Shown here one piece after another: positions 42,185-52,857 of a stretch of 64,000 nt of DNA. Numbering within the stretch: position 1 is the first letter of the stretch; each line of letters begins with the position of its first letter. The notes beneath the pieces were generated by a model that made no database searches, was not told where the DNA came from, and saw nothing but the letters and a program-made list of their open reading frames with translations. The position numbers and the translations under genes are program-made. This DNA comes from Chrysopilus asiliformis (Eukaryota; Arthropoda; Insecta; Diptera; Rhagionidae), in NCBI GenBank assembly GCA_964034945.1, contig OZ035960.1, positions 64,775,970-64,839,969 on the forward strand, in the 5' to 3' direction.

Positions 42185-42440
42185 TGCTCCTCATAAATCC
42201 GAAAAGACTCAATGTTGTTGATTTTGGTGAACTCTTCCTGGTCGATTCCAAAAATCTATTCGACACGTCCAAAAGTAGTTAGAAATTTGAATGCAAGCAT
42301 AAAGAAAAAAATATTTTCTTACCTGGTTTCAGAGTCTGGAAATTTGAAAAATGTTAAATTTGGTGCCGTCCGTGTACTATTTCCACATTCTGTCATCACA
42401 CAGGAAAAATACTGCTTTGCACAACACAAATAACAACACA
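42185..42440 (-). pseudogene. THAP-domain relic (two exons)
   Basis: The minus strand of 42330-42420 gives CVMTECGNSTRTAPNLTFFKFP, the start of a THAP C2CH finger, followed by a GTAAG donor near 42320. In 42185-42280 another exon-like frame reads INNIESFRIYEEHFQPKN, matching the second half of a THAP finger but with Tyr in place of the expected Cys, and a stop follows. The order fits a two-exon THAP protein such as a P-element transposase or a host THAP factor. Broken. Confidence 0.55.
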
Positions 42441-43306
42441 AACAACACACGCGAAATTAAATGACATTTGACAAATCAAAACAAAACATCCCCTTGCCCC
42501 GCCGCTCACTTTGCCCTATAGTTTCAAACTAGATGACAAAGGGGGTCGGAAGCAAGGGAAAATGTTTTTTATCAATTTCAGGGTTGTCTTAAAATTTTAG
42601 TACAATAATATATTTAGAACAACATGTTTAAAGTTAAAATTACCAGAAATTTTCATTACGATTAATTTAATAAAGTTACTTATGTCATTAAAGTAATTAA
42701 AAAATACTGAAATAGTTGAATCCGCATGAAAAAACTTTTTTTCGCACCATATTTTATGCAAATTGTTAACTTTTAGAACATAGCTATCTACCCCTGATTT
42801 TCTGCTTTTAGCAAAAGTTGTGACGTTGCCTATCTAGTCAATGTGGTAGAAAGGGAAAGTCTATAGCATTTGTTGGTTCATCTCGCTTCCTCTTACATTG
42901 GCTTATGGGAAAATCCCGGGGCGACCGTTCTATGTAAGTATATTTTTCTATGGTTTAAGGTTATCACTTCTGTCGGCAGTCCCAATGACTGCTTTGTTTT
43001 TTTAATTATCAAAAAGTTTGTTTGTATTAGCTCGAATTTTTCGAAAACTATTAAACCAATCGATGTACTGAGTACTACAAATAAAAGCTAAGGACATAAT
43101 CTTTAAAATGGCGTATATATTAATTTGATCGGAATTATAGTTTTGGAGAAATGGGGGTTTTATTAGAAAAAAAAATTTCATATGCTGATTTCCACACCAA
43201 CTTAAACTCGACTTGGAAATCACTTCTGTTTAACTTTTTTCATTCGGATGTAGTTAGGGACCTAAAAAAAATCGACCCGTATTTTTTTGTTTGGTGGAAC
43301 AACGTC
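42441..43306. other. non-coding stretch left of the palindrome
   Basis: About 0.87 kb, AT-rich, no recognisable gene or repeat. Confidence 0.4.
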
Positions 43307-43679
43307 CGGTAGGCGAAGGGGAGGGGGTAAAAGTTAGCGAAAATTCGACGTCACAAAAACTTTAAAAATTTGTAACTTTGAACATTTTGGAAAGGTAATT
43401 AAATTTCCTTTTTAACAAAAAAATATTTGCTGACTCTCTCCCCCTCACCGTCATATTGTAAAATTCAATTTAGTGACAAAATTTAAAATATCTCGAGAAC
43501 ATTTTTTTTCTTTTGAATTTTTTTCTGTCAATACCTACCATTATACCACACAAATTCGCTAAATAAATTTTGGGGGTAAATACGTTGATTTTTAAAAAAA
43601 TTTCAAAAAAATCGAATACAAGAAAAATGTGTATATTTTACTGATTTTCGATTGGTTTTTATGTTTTATGTACATAATA

Positions 43680-46628
43680 CAGGTATCCCTCGAGTTACGC
43701 GGGTAATTGATCCAGCGTAACTCGAAACCGCGTAACTGGAGACTCAGGATTAGTGCAAAACAATACATACCTATTATCTTTTTTATATAAATTACATTCA
43801 TCTATAATTACAATATTTTCTTTTTAAATAAAAATTGCTCCAAAATCGTACGGCGCACTATGGGGTCAAAGTGCCGTTCGGCGGCCAAAAATACAAATTT
43901 TGAGTTCTGCCTTTGAAGGATTTCGGTTATGTCATTGCGTGGAGAATTCTTAGAAACCTAGAAATCCAAAAGGACACTCTCCTGGGACAAGTAATTTCCG
44001 AACGCCATGGGCTCAAAGTTGGTAAAATTTCTGGTTTTTTCAATTTTCGAATTTTCAACAAATTTTTTGAACTTTATTAAGTCACTTAGTACAGAAAAAT
44101 CGTTTATCATCAACCTGAGGACATATTTAGGCAATTATAATAAAAATTAAAAATTTGTAGTACTACATTTTTTTTTCTTAAAATTGTTATCCCGGAATTC
44201 TGGGCATTCTAAAAATACTATTTTTTTCGCGAAATTTTATATATATATGGCTCTGCAAAATCTGATCCGGCTTGATCCGGTCAGGTGTAAGTTGGAAATG
44301 ATAGCCAAGGTCAATACCTTTCAAAATATCCATATTTCATCTGCTACTACCTGCAACTCTGGTCACCGTAAACAAAAGTCTGATTTTTTACATATTATTT
44401 TTTAAAAAATGTCTTACTTTGTCACAACAATGGACAAAGAAATTTCGTCTAATACGCTAGGAAATTGTGTTAATTACTTTTAGTATACAAAAAAGCGGAA
44501 TATTTTCCATACCAGCATACAGTGAAACCATTAAATGTCATACTTCTTGACAGTATCTGATCATCTTATCCTATAATATAATCCGAGGAATGTCTGCACA
44601 ACGATCTCGAAAACCCGCCTAACGATTTTCACGAAACTTGGGGGTTATAGATTTTCGGAGACAAGGAATCGATCTAGATAGGTCTCACCTCTGAGAAAAT
44701 TCTCCCCGATACCCCTCGCCTGGTATCTTCGCATTGGGTGGTCCGATCTAAATGAAACTTTACGGTATTACTAAAGGGGCTAAGGGCTTTCGATTTTTCC
44801 ACTACAAACCTAACTTTCCCCTCCCCTCGGGGTATCGTGTCTTCGAATTACGTGAAGGTATCTTAATGAAAATTCGCAATATCGCTAGGGAGTAAGGTTT
44901 TTCGACATGTATTCTAAAAATATCACTTTTTAGATATCTATCGGCAGCGATAAATAGTAATTACAAAACAATCAATTTCCCTGAACCTCATTATACGAAT
45001 CATGTTGCAATTACAATCGGATTCAATTACTCAGAGACAGAGGCAGAAGGAGGATTTTGAGATGGCTCGGTCTTCCTGGTACTATGAATAATTAGGGCAA
45101 TAAAAAATTAATATCTACGATATACATATGTACATGAAAAACATATGTATATATGTATGCTGCAACAGAATATTAAGAATTTACATTAATTCGACGATTG
45201 AAAGTTATATTATCGGTGCTTTCAAGCAAGCAGGCAATAAATCCAGATAAATTCAAATCATATGCCAAGTCCACAGCTGATTTGTATAATAGACATTACA
45301 ATTGGAGAAATATGTCTGCAACAATGCATAAAGTGCTTTTCCATGGCAAGCTGATAATTGAAAAAAGCATTTTAACACTTGGGGAGCTTTCAGAAGAAGC
45401 TCAGGAATCGAAAAATAAAGACTACAGACATTTTAGACTAACCAACACTAGAAAAAACGATAGAATCAACCAAAATGAAGATTTGATGAATATATTACTT
45501 CTATGATCAGATCCATTTTTGGCTTCTCTGCGTTGTAAATGGCCAAATGCAAAAGATGAATTGGATGACGAGGAAGATCAAGAAATCCTACAATTGTTAA
45601 AATTCGACGTAGATGAAGACATTATTAGAATGTAATTTTTCCTCAACTTAATGTAATTTCAGCCATGTATATTTGTATCAAATTGTATTAAAATAATTGT
45701 ATTAAAACAAAGTTATGTCTTTAAAAATGCCATATTTTTTTATAACATTTAAAAAACAACTTTAAAACAAAACCAAAAAAATATTACAACAACAAATATT
45801 ACAGTTTTGATTATTTCATCATATAGGGTATTAAAGTTACTCCTATTCGATTTTCATGTACTGACGATATATCTAAAACGGCATTCTAAATATTTTCCTC
45901 ATTAATGATTTTTTCTGTACGACCAACCGTTCTCGAGATTTTGGTAATTTTTGATTTCAAATGCATATGGGTGGGGAGGGGGAGAGGTGGGGGTGGTCAA
46001 ATTGTGAGGAAATAAAGCTTGGATCTTTATCTAAACAACAAAAAAAAACCCCATTCAAAAATATTGATCCGTTCAAAAGTTATGGATTTTTGGCCGCCGA
46101 AAGGCACTTTGGCCCCATAGTGCGGCGTAACTCGAGGGCTGTCGCAATTTTTTTCCGCCTAAATCGAAATTCGCGTAAATCGAGGGTTACCTGTATTAAT
46201 GCAAAAGTTTTAGGAGATTAAAATTTATTAGAAATTAATTTAAAAGAAAATCTTTCAAATATATCAGCATTAAAAAAATTTTTTACTTTGAGAAAGGTTC
46301 CGCCGGGAATAAATCCGTGAAAATTTTGGGTTCCTGGAAGTGTTTTGACACTTTTAAACCTTCTTTAAAGTTGTTGCTGTTGTACCTTATATTCTCTCTG
46401 TGTTATAAATTCAGAAGCTGTTTGTATATTTAAGCCTTTTTGTCCAATTGTACAAATCTTGAGCTGTTGTTATAGTGTGGCGGAAAAAGAAAATATTGTA
46501 ATTATAGATGAATCTTTTTATATATAAAAGATAATAGGTATATATTGTTTTGCACTAATTCTGAGTCTCCGGTTACGCGGTTTCGAGTTACGCTGGATCA
46601 ATTAACCGCGTAACTCGAGGGATACCTG
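43680..46628. mobile_element. pogo/Tigger-type element at the centre of the palindrome
   Basis: The ends CAGGTATCCCTCGAGTTACG and its complement are flanked by TA (43678-43679 and 46629-46630). The inverted repeats extend ~110 bp (43680-43800 and 46510-46628). TA duplication and CAGGTATCCCTCGAG-type termini are typical of pogo/Tigger elements. No DDE transposase of that type is inside. Instead there is a RAG1/Transib-like fragment at 45198-45635 and long AT-rich filler with A/T-run hairpins. AAAGTGCC(G/T)TTCGGCGGCC near 43870 is inversely repeated near 46094-46112. Confidence 0.8.
45198..45635 (+). pseudogene. possible RAG1/Transib-like transposase, C-terminal fragment
   Basis: The frame reads LSSKQAINPDKFKSYAKSTA, MSATMHKVLFHGKLIIEKS, then LGELSEEAQESKNKDYRHFR and TRKNDRINQNEDLMNILLL. 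An in-frame TGA (45504-45506) precedes SDPFLASLRCKWPNA and an acidic tail, with TAA at about 45633. The spacing and residues recall the C-terminal helical region of Transib transposases and RAG1. There a His-rich helix (F/MHK.L.H...II) is followed by a Ser-Glu-x-x-x-Glu segment holding the third catalytic acid, then N/K-x-x-x-R-x-(F/Y)R. No upstream catalytic domain is present and the ends of the host element are not of Transib type, so it is an isolated relic. It could instead be another member of a widespread uncharacterised family. Confidence 0.45.
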
Positions 46629-46645
46629 TATTATGTACATAAAAC

Positions 46646-47572
46646 CAAGGTGTATCAACTAGAGAGGTACTCCCGTTTGCATCGTACACACCAAGCGCCA
46701 GTGTGAGTGTGCTGTGACGTAACAACCGCGCTCTGAATGCACCGATGAATATAAGTTTATCTCGGCAGTATCAAACACCAAACGATTTCGATGGTGGGTA
46801 GAAAGTGTGCTATGCCAAAATGTCAAAGCGTTAGGGAAAATAAATATCCAGCAAAAAAAACTTTCCACCACATTCCTAAAAATCAGGAGTTAAGGAAAAA
46901 ATGGTTACGATTTTGCTAAATTTCAATTAAAAAAGATAACGCACGTTTAGCGTTATGCTCACTGCACTTTGATAGCAGTGCTTTTGAAAACGAGTTAAAA
47001 TCGAAGCTTTTGAAAAAAAAAATTAAACAAATTCTAAGGCGAGGAAGTAAGTATATTTTATTTCATTTATTGTAATAAGTGCACTCAATCGAAACTGTTG
47101 TTCTCAATGGAGCTATTTTTCTGATTTTTTCTTTGATTTTGTCCTGGTTAATAGATATGCTAAACTTCGTGTTAACATTCGATGCAAGCAATTTAATCCA
47201 AAACTTAAGGAACAGAAAATACTGAAAAGAAAGCGTAGAGCGGACGAAGATTTTCGTCAATCTAAATTAATTTCGTCAATCTTAATCAACAATGTACTAG
47301 AAAAATTACAAATAAAAAATACTTTCCATTCAAACTAACTCTATTTTCATATATACATATTGCATATACTATTTAATTTGATCTATTTGTACGTTATATT
47401 AAAACACCTAAACAAAAAAAACTATATAAACATATCAGATCTAAGTAATCGCATAAATCTCCCATAAGAAACCACTGGCACCTTCGATTCTGTTTAGCGG
47501 TTGTGACGTCACACGCGCAATATTTGATAGTAGTGGACGGGAGTACTCCACCTCTCTAGTTGATACACCTTG
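46646..47572 (+). mobile_element. P-type element with a THAP finger, non-autonomous
   Basis: Inverted ends CAAGGTGTATCAACTAGAGA (left) and its complement (right), flanked by the direct repeat ACATAAAAC (46637-46645 and 47573-47581; 8 or 9 bp). 8-bp duplications and a THAP-encoding 5' region are the P superfamily. 927 bp; only the finger exon remains. Confidence 0.8.
46792..47050 (+). pseudogene. THAP finger of a P-type transposase
   Basis: Starts at ATGGTGGGTAGAAAGTG: VGRKCAMPKCQSVRENKYP, then FHHIPKNQELRKKWLRFC, an in-frame TAA, ISIKKDNARLALCSLHFD, SSAFENELKSKLLKK. C-x4-C...C-x2-H with HHIP and W is the C2CH THAP signature. The RNase H-like catalytic domain is absent, and one stop lies inside the finger. 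A normal P-type product would bind the element ends with this finger. Confidence 0.75.
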
Positions 47573-47963
47573 ACATAAAACATAAAAACCAATCGAAAAT
47601 CAGTAAAATATACACATTTTTCTTGTATTAGATTTTTTTGAAATTTTTTTAAAAATTAACAACGCATTTACCCCCAAAATTTATTTAGCGAATTTGTGTG
47701 GTATAATTGTAGGTATTTACAGAAAAAAATTCAAAAGAAAAAAAATGTTCTCGAGATATTTTAAATTTTGTCACTAAATTGAATTTTACAATATAAAAGT
47801 GAGGGGGAGGGAGTCAAAAAGTATTTTTGTGTGACAAGGTAATTTAATTACTTTTCCAAAATGTTCAAAATCATCTCAATCGGTGAACCCGTTCAAAAGT
47901 TACAAATTTTTAAAGTTTTTGTGACGTCGAATTTTCGCTTTACCCCCTCCCCTTCGCCTACCG

Positions 47964-48212
47964 ATGATCCCGCGCTTTCCGGTTCGATGCAAGACAACAA
48001 AAACGAAGAGAGTACTGGAAAAACCCTGATACAGACGTTGGAATTCTACTTTTTTGACTCATTCGTGTGGTCCTAGAGGAGCCCCAGGTCGAAGCTCAGA
48101 TGGTCGTTCCTGCTTGATCTAATGCGACACTTTAGCTAATCTGAACAAGATCTGCAAGCGAACGACATCCAGCAGAAACATTGAGTGTACTCTGAATTAT
48201 GTCGACGTCGTC
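47964..48212. other. non-coding stretch right of the palindrome
   Basis: No secure coding content. It may be the degenerate N-terminal region of the Helitron-like fragment that follows. Confidence 0.35.
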
Positions 48213-48547
48213 GTGGTAACAAGTGTAATTCCCGAATCTCTGCTACAACCTTCCGTTCAGATATCTGAAGATCTCCTCCTACTCCCAATCCCAGCAGAAC
48301 TTCTCGTATCGGTGGCAACGTTGGTTATACGTCATATCGATTACCAGCAACCAAGAGAGGGAGATGTGTCGAACGGCGCAATCAATACAGACGTCAACGT
48401 GAACCGCAGTAAAATTAGAGATAATATCGGTAACGACGCTCCTGAGCTGAAAGCCGAACAATTTACATGGTACTATTTGTTCCCACTTGGCAAAAATAGG
48501 TTGCAAGAGGCTAGTTCTGTATCAATTACGCTTCTGTACTATTACCA
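48213..48547 (+). pseudogene. Helitron-like N-terminal fragment
   Basis: The open frame ends APELKAEQFTWYYLFPLGKN, RLQEASSVSITLLYYYQ. This resembles the segment that opens the Helitron helicase-like N-terminal domain, where a (W/F)..LFP.G.N motif is followed by ...RPV.I(S/T)PL.YY...R. The frame then runs into a mini-me-like element at 48548, which truncates it. Rep HUH and helicase motifs are absent. Resemblance is over ~40 residues only. Confidence 0.45.
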
Positions 48548-48822
48548 GCATGCCTGTCTGTGGCGCGGATTGCGGGCGCACGGATTGAGCTAGAGACTTG
48601 AAAGTTTGCACAGATCCGTTTCTCGTAAAATGCGAGGCTAAGTTCTTTAATGGGCAAAAATGGACCATTAGGGGGGTACCCCCCATACGAACGAAATCGT
48701 TTTTTGTGAATATCTCAAAAACGGTGCATCTTATCAAAAAAGTCCAAGAACAAAAGTTATTTAGGATATGATTCTACATAAAACTCCCATACATCAAAAT
48801 CCGATTGGAATAAATTTTAAAA
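48548..48822 (+). mobile_element. mini-me-like element, internal part (split)
   Basis: Starts in the GTCY tract (GCCTGTCTGTGGCGCGG), runs to ATAAATTTTAA. The sequence resumes at 49387 (TAAAAATCTTATTGG) after a full copy in the opposite orientation. Confidence 0.88.
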
Positions 48823-49386
48823 CATAAAAGCTATAATTGCCAATCTGGCAATCATTGGAGACCCACCCGTATGGTGATATTCGTATCAAAATTCGAACAG
48901 TTATACCAAAATTCCACTTTGAAGTCAAACTTTCCAATAAGATTTTTTAAAATTTATTCCAATCGGATTTTGATGTATGGGAGTTTTATGTAGAATTATA
49001 TACTAAATAACTTTTGTTCTTGCACTTTTTTGATAAGATGCACCGTTTTTGACATATTCACAAAAAACGATTTCGTTCGTATGGGGGGTACCCCCCCTAA
49101 TGGTCCATTTTTGCCCATTAACGAACTTAGCCTCGCATTTTACGAAAAACGGATCCACGCAAAATTTCAAGTCTCTAGCTCAATCCGTGCGCCTGCAATC
49201 CGCGCCACAGACAGACAGACAGACAGACGGACAGACAGACAGACAGACGGACGGACATGCAGAAATTAAATATTTTTATCATTCTAAACACACTGGTGTA
49301 ATTCATTTTTTTGTGCGATGACGGGATCTTGGCGTTACAAACGGTAAGGCAAAGTTAATATACCCTTTGGTTTCACCATACGGGTA
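48823..49386 (-). mobile_element. mini-me-like element, full length, nested in a sister copy
   Basis: CATAAAAGC to CGGGTA. Contains ACCCACCCGTATGG, a small duplication in the subterminal repeat. The (GACAGACA)n tract is at 49207-49256. Host sequence is the copy 48548-48822 / 49387-49511. Confidence 0.9.
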
Positions 49387-49511
49387 TAAAAATCTTATTG
49401 GAAAGTTTGACTTCAAAGTGGAATTTTGGTATAACTGTTCGAATTTTGATACGAATATCACCATACGGGTCTCCAATGATTGCCAGATTGGCAGTAATAG
49501 CTTTTGTTATG
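49387..49511 (+). mobile_element. mini-me-like element, 3' end (continues 48548-48822)
   Basis: AAAAATCTTATTGGAAAG to TTGTTATG, exact continuation of the split copy. Confidence 0.88.
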
Positions 49512-49515
49512 TTTT

Positions 49516-49699
49516 CACATACCATTCTGCTTTGGCGACAGCGTCACGGCGAATTAGGAGAGAATGAATAAAAGGCTTTGAAAGAGTAGACACTCGACCG
49601 TGGGAGGAGTATAATGCCATGAATGACTTGATATCAAGTGCCAAAAAGTTCTCAACTCAACTTGGCATAGAAGCAGAGAACGATTTTGAGCGACATCAC
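49516..49699 (+). pseudogene. hAT transposase (DUF4371/ZMYM-like), piece 1
   Basis: The frame VDTRPWEEYNAMNDLISSAK, KFSTQLGIEAENDFERHH stops at the LINE target site GACATCAC (49692-49699). It continues in frame at 56926 as RRRVAPNRVDE. The region belongs to the part of ZMYM/DUF4371-type hAT transposases between the catalytic core and the C-terminal dimerisation domain. An upstream stop (TGA about 49563) shows it was already decaying. Confidence 0.65.
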
Positions 49700-50013
49700 G
49701 ATATCAGTGTGTCTGTTATTGGACGTAGTTTGTTGACTCCTGAAACAAGTTATTTTTTTTATAAAAAATCGTTTGTTTTTATATTGAAAATTCCTTTTAC
49801 TGTGATCCGAAACCTTTAATTATTCTGCCTTAATTGAGCAAACTTTGTTTATGCAGTGCAGTGTTTAATTTTAAAACAAAACAATATTTTTCTTGTTCAA
49901 ACATTGCTACATACATTGGTAATTGTAAAATTTATTTACACACTTTTCCCGCGCTTAAGCCTTTTTGTGTGCTAAGACAATTGAAAACCAGTGACATTTA
50001 AATATAAACAACT

Positions 50014-52050
50014 AGAATTTGGACCCGGCTTCGCCCGGCTAAAAGCGTGAACAGAAAAAAAACTTAGGAAAACTAAATTCATTTGGTTAAAAATTAGGTA
50101 GCCTGCATGCTGTTCGTTAGTTTTTTTCTTCGGAAAATGATTAACCCATTCGGTATTTTGATGCCATATGGCAACGCAGTTAAAAATTTGAATTGACTTA
50201 TTATTTATTTATTTTCAACACTCTATTTTCATTTAGTGCACCTTTAAGTGCATTTGTCACCCAATTTTGATTTTTTGAGTAAAAAGCTGAACTACAGTGG
50301 ACGTATTTGTAAAAAATAAAAATTTTCAATTTTTTTTTCTTTTAAATGATTACTGATAGCGTAAACATCATTAATTTGTATAGAGAGTATTTTTAACCCC
50401 CATAGAAAAAAACATGTACCGAACGGGTTAACAAACTAACAAAAAATTCCAGCACTTGCATTCGGTATTACTTTACCCCCCTCCGCTTACTCTCCCACCT
50501 ATCGGGCTACTTTTTAATGGGTCTATGTTGGGGCTGGATCCCCGACGAACATGTATGCCAAAGGCCATAGAGGGATAAGGGAACAAAAAGTGCCCCCAGA
50601 GATAGAAGCTTGAAATTTTTTTCGTAAGTTGCCACCATTTCAACAAATAATTTCCTAAAATTTCAGTCCAAAAAAACGAGTAGTTTTGGAGAAAAAAAAT
50701 AAAACATGATTTTTTTGAAAAAATTCTAGCTCCGTAACGGGTTAACCGATGTTGATGAAACTTGTCGCAATTTTTTCGTTGAAAGTCATAGTTTTTAAAA
50801 AAAATTATAGCAAAAAATTAAGTATGAGGAACCGTTAGGAAAAAATATTTTTTGTTTTTAAAAAAATATAACGGTAACTTAACGGTTTTGCACTACTTTT
50901 ATTTTTTTCTCAAAAACTCCTTAATCCCTTACCTACAAAACAAAAAAAATTACAGGGCAATCGGAGAGGTACTTCATATTCAAAAAGAGTAAAATGTGAA
51001 AGATGAATCAATTTGTGAACTAAAAAGTTTATGCGAAGAGGTAAAGGAGGGCGAAAAAGCCAGATACTTAAAACCCGGCATTATATCTTCGCTTTTATGA
51101 CATTGTTTTGTAGGTAAGGGATTAAGGAGTTTTTGAGAAAAAAATAAAAGTAGTGCAAAACCGTTAAGTTACCGTTATATTTTTTTAAAAACAAAAAATA
51201 TTTTTTCCTAACGGTTCCTCATACTTAATTTTTTTGCTATAATTTTTTTTGAAAACTATGACTTTCAACGAAAAAATTGCGACAAGTTTCATCAAAATCG
51301 GTTAACCCGTTACGGAGCTAGAATTTTTTCAAAAAAATCATGTTTTATTTTTTTTCTCCAAAACTACTCGTTTTTTTGGACTGAAATTTTGGGAAATTAT
51401 TTGTTGAAATGGTGGCAACTTACGAAAAAAATTTCAAGCTTCTATCTCTGGGGGCACTTTTTGTTCCCTTATCCCTCTATGGCCTTTCCGGCCAATCGGT
51501 TAAGTAGTTTCCCCGCGAAAGAGTAACATAGAGCAAGAGCTAAGTTTCGAGATCACTTTACCCCCTCCCCTTACTCCCCCCACCTCTCGGGCTACTTTTT
51601 AATGGGTCTGTGTTGGGGCTGGACCCTCGATGAACATCTATGCCAAATTTCAGGCCAATCGGTTCGGTAGTTTCCCCGCGAAAGAGTAACATAGCGCAAA
51701 AACTAAGTTTCGAAATCACTTTACCCCCTCCCCTTACTCGCCCCCCTCTCGGGCTACTTTTTAATGGGTCTGTGTTGGGGCTGGACCCTCGACGAACATC
51801 TATGCCAAATTTCAGGCCAATCGGTTCGGTAGTTTCCCCGCGAAAGAGTAACAAGCGCAAAAACTAAGTTTCGAAATCACTTTACCCCCTCCCCTTGCTC
51901 CCCCCACCCCTCGCGCTACTTTTCCGTATGCCTATGTTGGAACCAGAACTACCACAGACACTCATGCCAAATTTCAAGTCAATCGGTTCAGCCGTTTTTG
52001 CGTGAAAGAGGAACAGACAGACAGACAGACACCAACTCATTTTTATATAT
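50014..52050 (+). mobile_element. non-autonomous element with ~160-bp tandem repeats
   Basis: Starts CTAGAATTTGGACCCGGCTTCGCCCGG and ends ACAGACAGACACC...TTATATATTAGTATGATT. It contains CAATCGGTTCAGCCGTTTTTGCGTG. This head and tail are typical of short non-autonomous retroelements related to RTE in arthropods. The body holds four copies of a ~160-bp unit (TTACCCCCTCCCCTTACTC...TTTCCCCGCGAAAGAGTAAC) at about 50463, 51558, 51718 and 51881. The first unit is split by a foldback at 50572-51488. Long minus-strand frames here come only from the repeat. Confidence 0.6.
50572..51488. mobile_element. foldback element, ~380-bp inverted arms
   Basis: GGCCATAGAGGGATAAGG at 50572 is inversely repeated, ending 51488. 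Arms (50572-50945 and 51105-51488) are nearly identical; the spacer is ~160 bp. It interrupts a repeat unit at ATGCCAAA/TTTC, where sister units read ATGCCAAATTTC. No target duplication is visible. No ORF. Confidence 0.85.
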
Positions 52051-52188
52051 TAGTATGATTGACTTTGTGCGTGTTGCCAGATACTTGATTCCGTCGTTCA
52101 AGGAGTTATTTTATTGCTACTAGCGCCAGTGGTGAAAATTATTGAAATTATACCCAATAAGTAATTACACCGAAAAATTAAAAAAAAA

Positions 52189-52780
52189 CATAACAAAAGC
52201 TATAATTGCCAATCTGGCAATTATTGAAAACCCGTATGGTGATTTAAGTGAACAGCGAACAGTTGTATCAAAATTCCACTTTGAAGTCAAATTTTCCAAT
52301 AAGATTTTTAAAAATTTATTCCAATCGGATTTTCATGTATGGTAGTTTTATGTAGAATCATATCCTAAATAACCTTTGTTCTTGGACTTTTTTGATAAAA
52401 TTCACCGTTTTTGAGATATTCAGAAAAAACGTTTTCGTTCGTATGGGGGGTACCCCCCCTAATGGTCCATTTTTGCCCATTAACGAACTTAGCCTCACAT
52501 TTTACGAAAAACGGATCTGTGCAAAATTTCAGGTCTCTAGCTCAATCCGTGCGCCCGTAATCCGCGCCACAGACAGACAGACAGACGGACAGACAGACAG
52601 ACAGACGGACAGACAGACAGACGGACAGACAGACAGACAGACGGACGGACATGCAGAAATTAAATATTTTTATCATTCTAAACACACTGGTGTAATTCAT
52701 TTTTTTGTGTGATGACGGGATCTTGGCGTTACAAACGGTAAGGCAAATCTAATATACCCTTTGGTTTCACCATACGGGTA
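52189..52780 (-). mobile_element. mini-me-like element, full length
   Basis: CATAACAAAAGC to CATACGGGTA, GTCY tract at 52566-52650. Inserted in an A run of the LINE 5' region. Confidence 0.92.
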
Positions 52781-52857
52781 TAAAAACGTTTGTAAATTTA
52801 AAAATTTTAAGACATTTTGTTTTTAATCTCAATATAAATTTTAATTTTTTGATAATC

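Larger units (their letters stand above)
43307..47963. mobile_element. long palindromic (foldback) element with nested insertions
   Basis: Arms 43307-43679 and 47581-47963 are inverse copies: CGGTAGGCGAAGGGG at the outer edges, AATACAAGAAAAATGTG and CGATTGGTTTTTATG further in. The left arm ends ATGTACATAATA. The right arm, after removal of the P-type element, begins TATTATGTACATAAAAC. Joined, these give an almost perfect palindrome centred on TACATAATATTATGTA. The right arm has one extra short segment (around 47865-47895). Two insertions sit in the centre: 43680-46628 and 46646-47572. Confidence 0.85.

Noticed and set aside
42001..42282. 93-codon + strand frame starting with a hydrophobic, signal-like segment
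   Set aside because: It is antisense to the THAP relic and T-rich DNA mimics a signal peptide; no other support.
51558..51867. Frames on both strands with GETTEPIGLKFGIDV repeats
   Set aside because: They come from the ~160-bp tandem repeat, which is non-coding and symmetrical in its openness on both strands.
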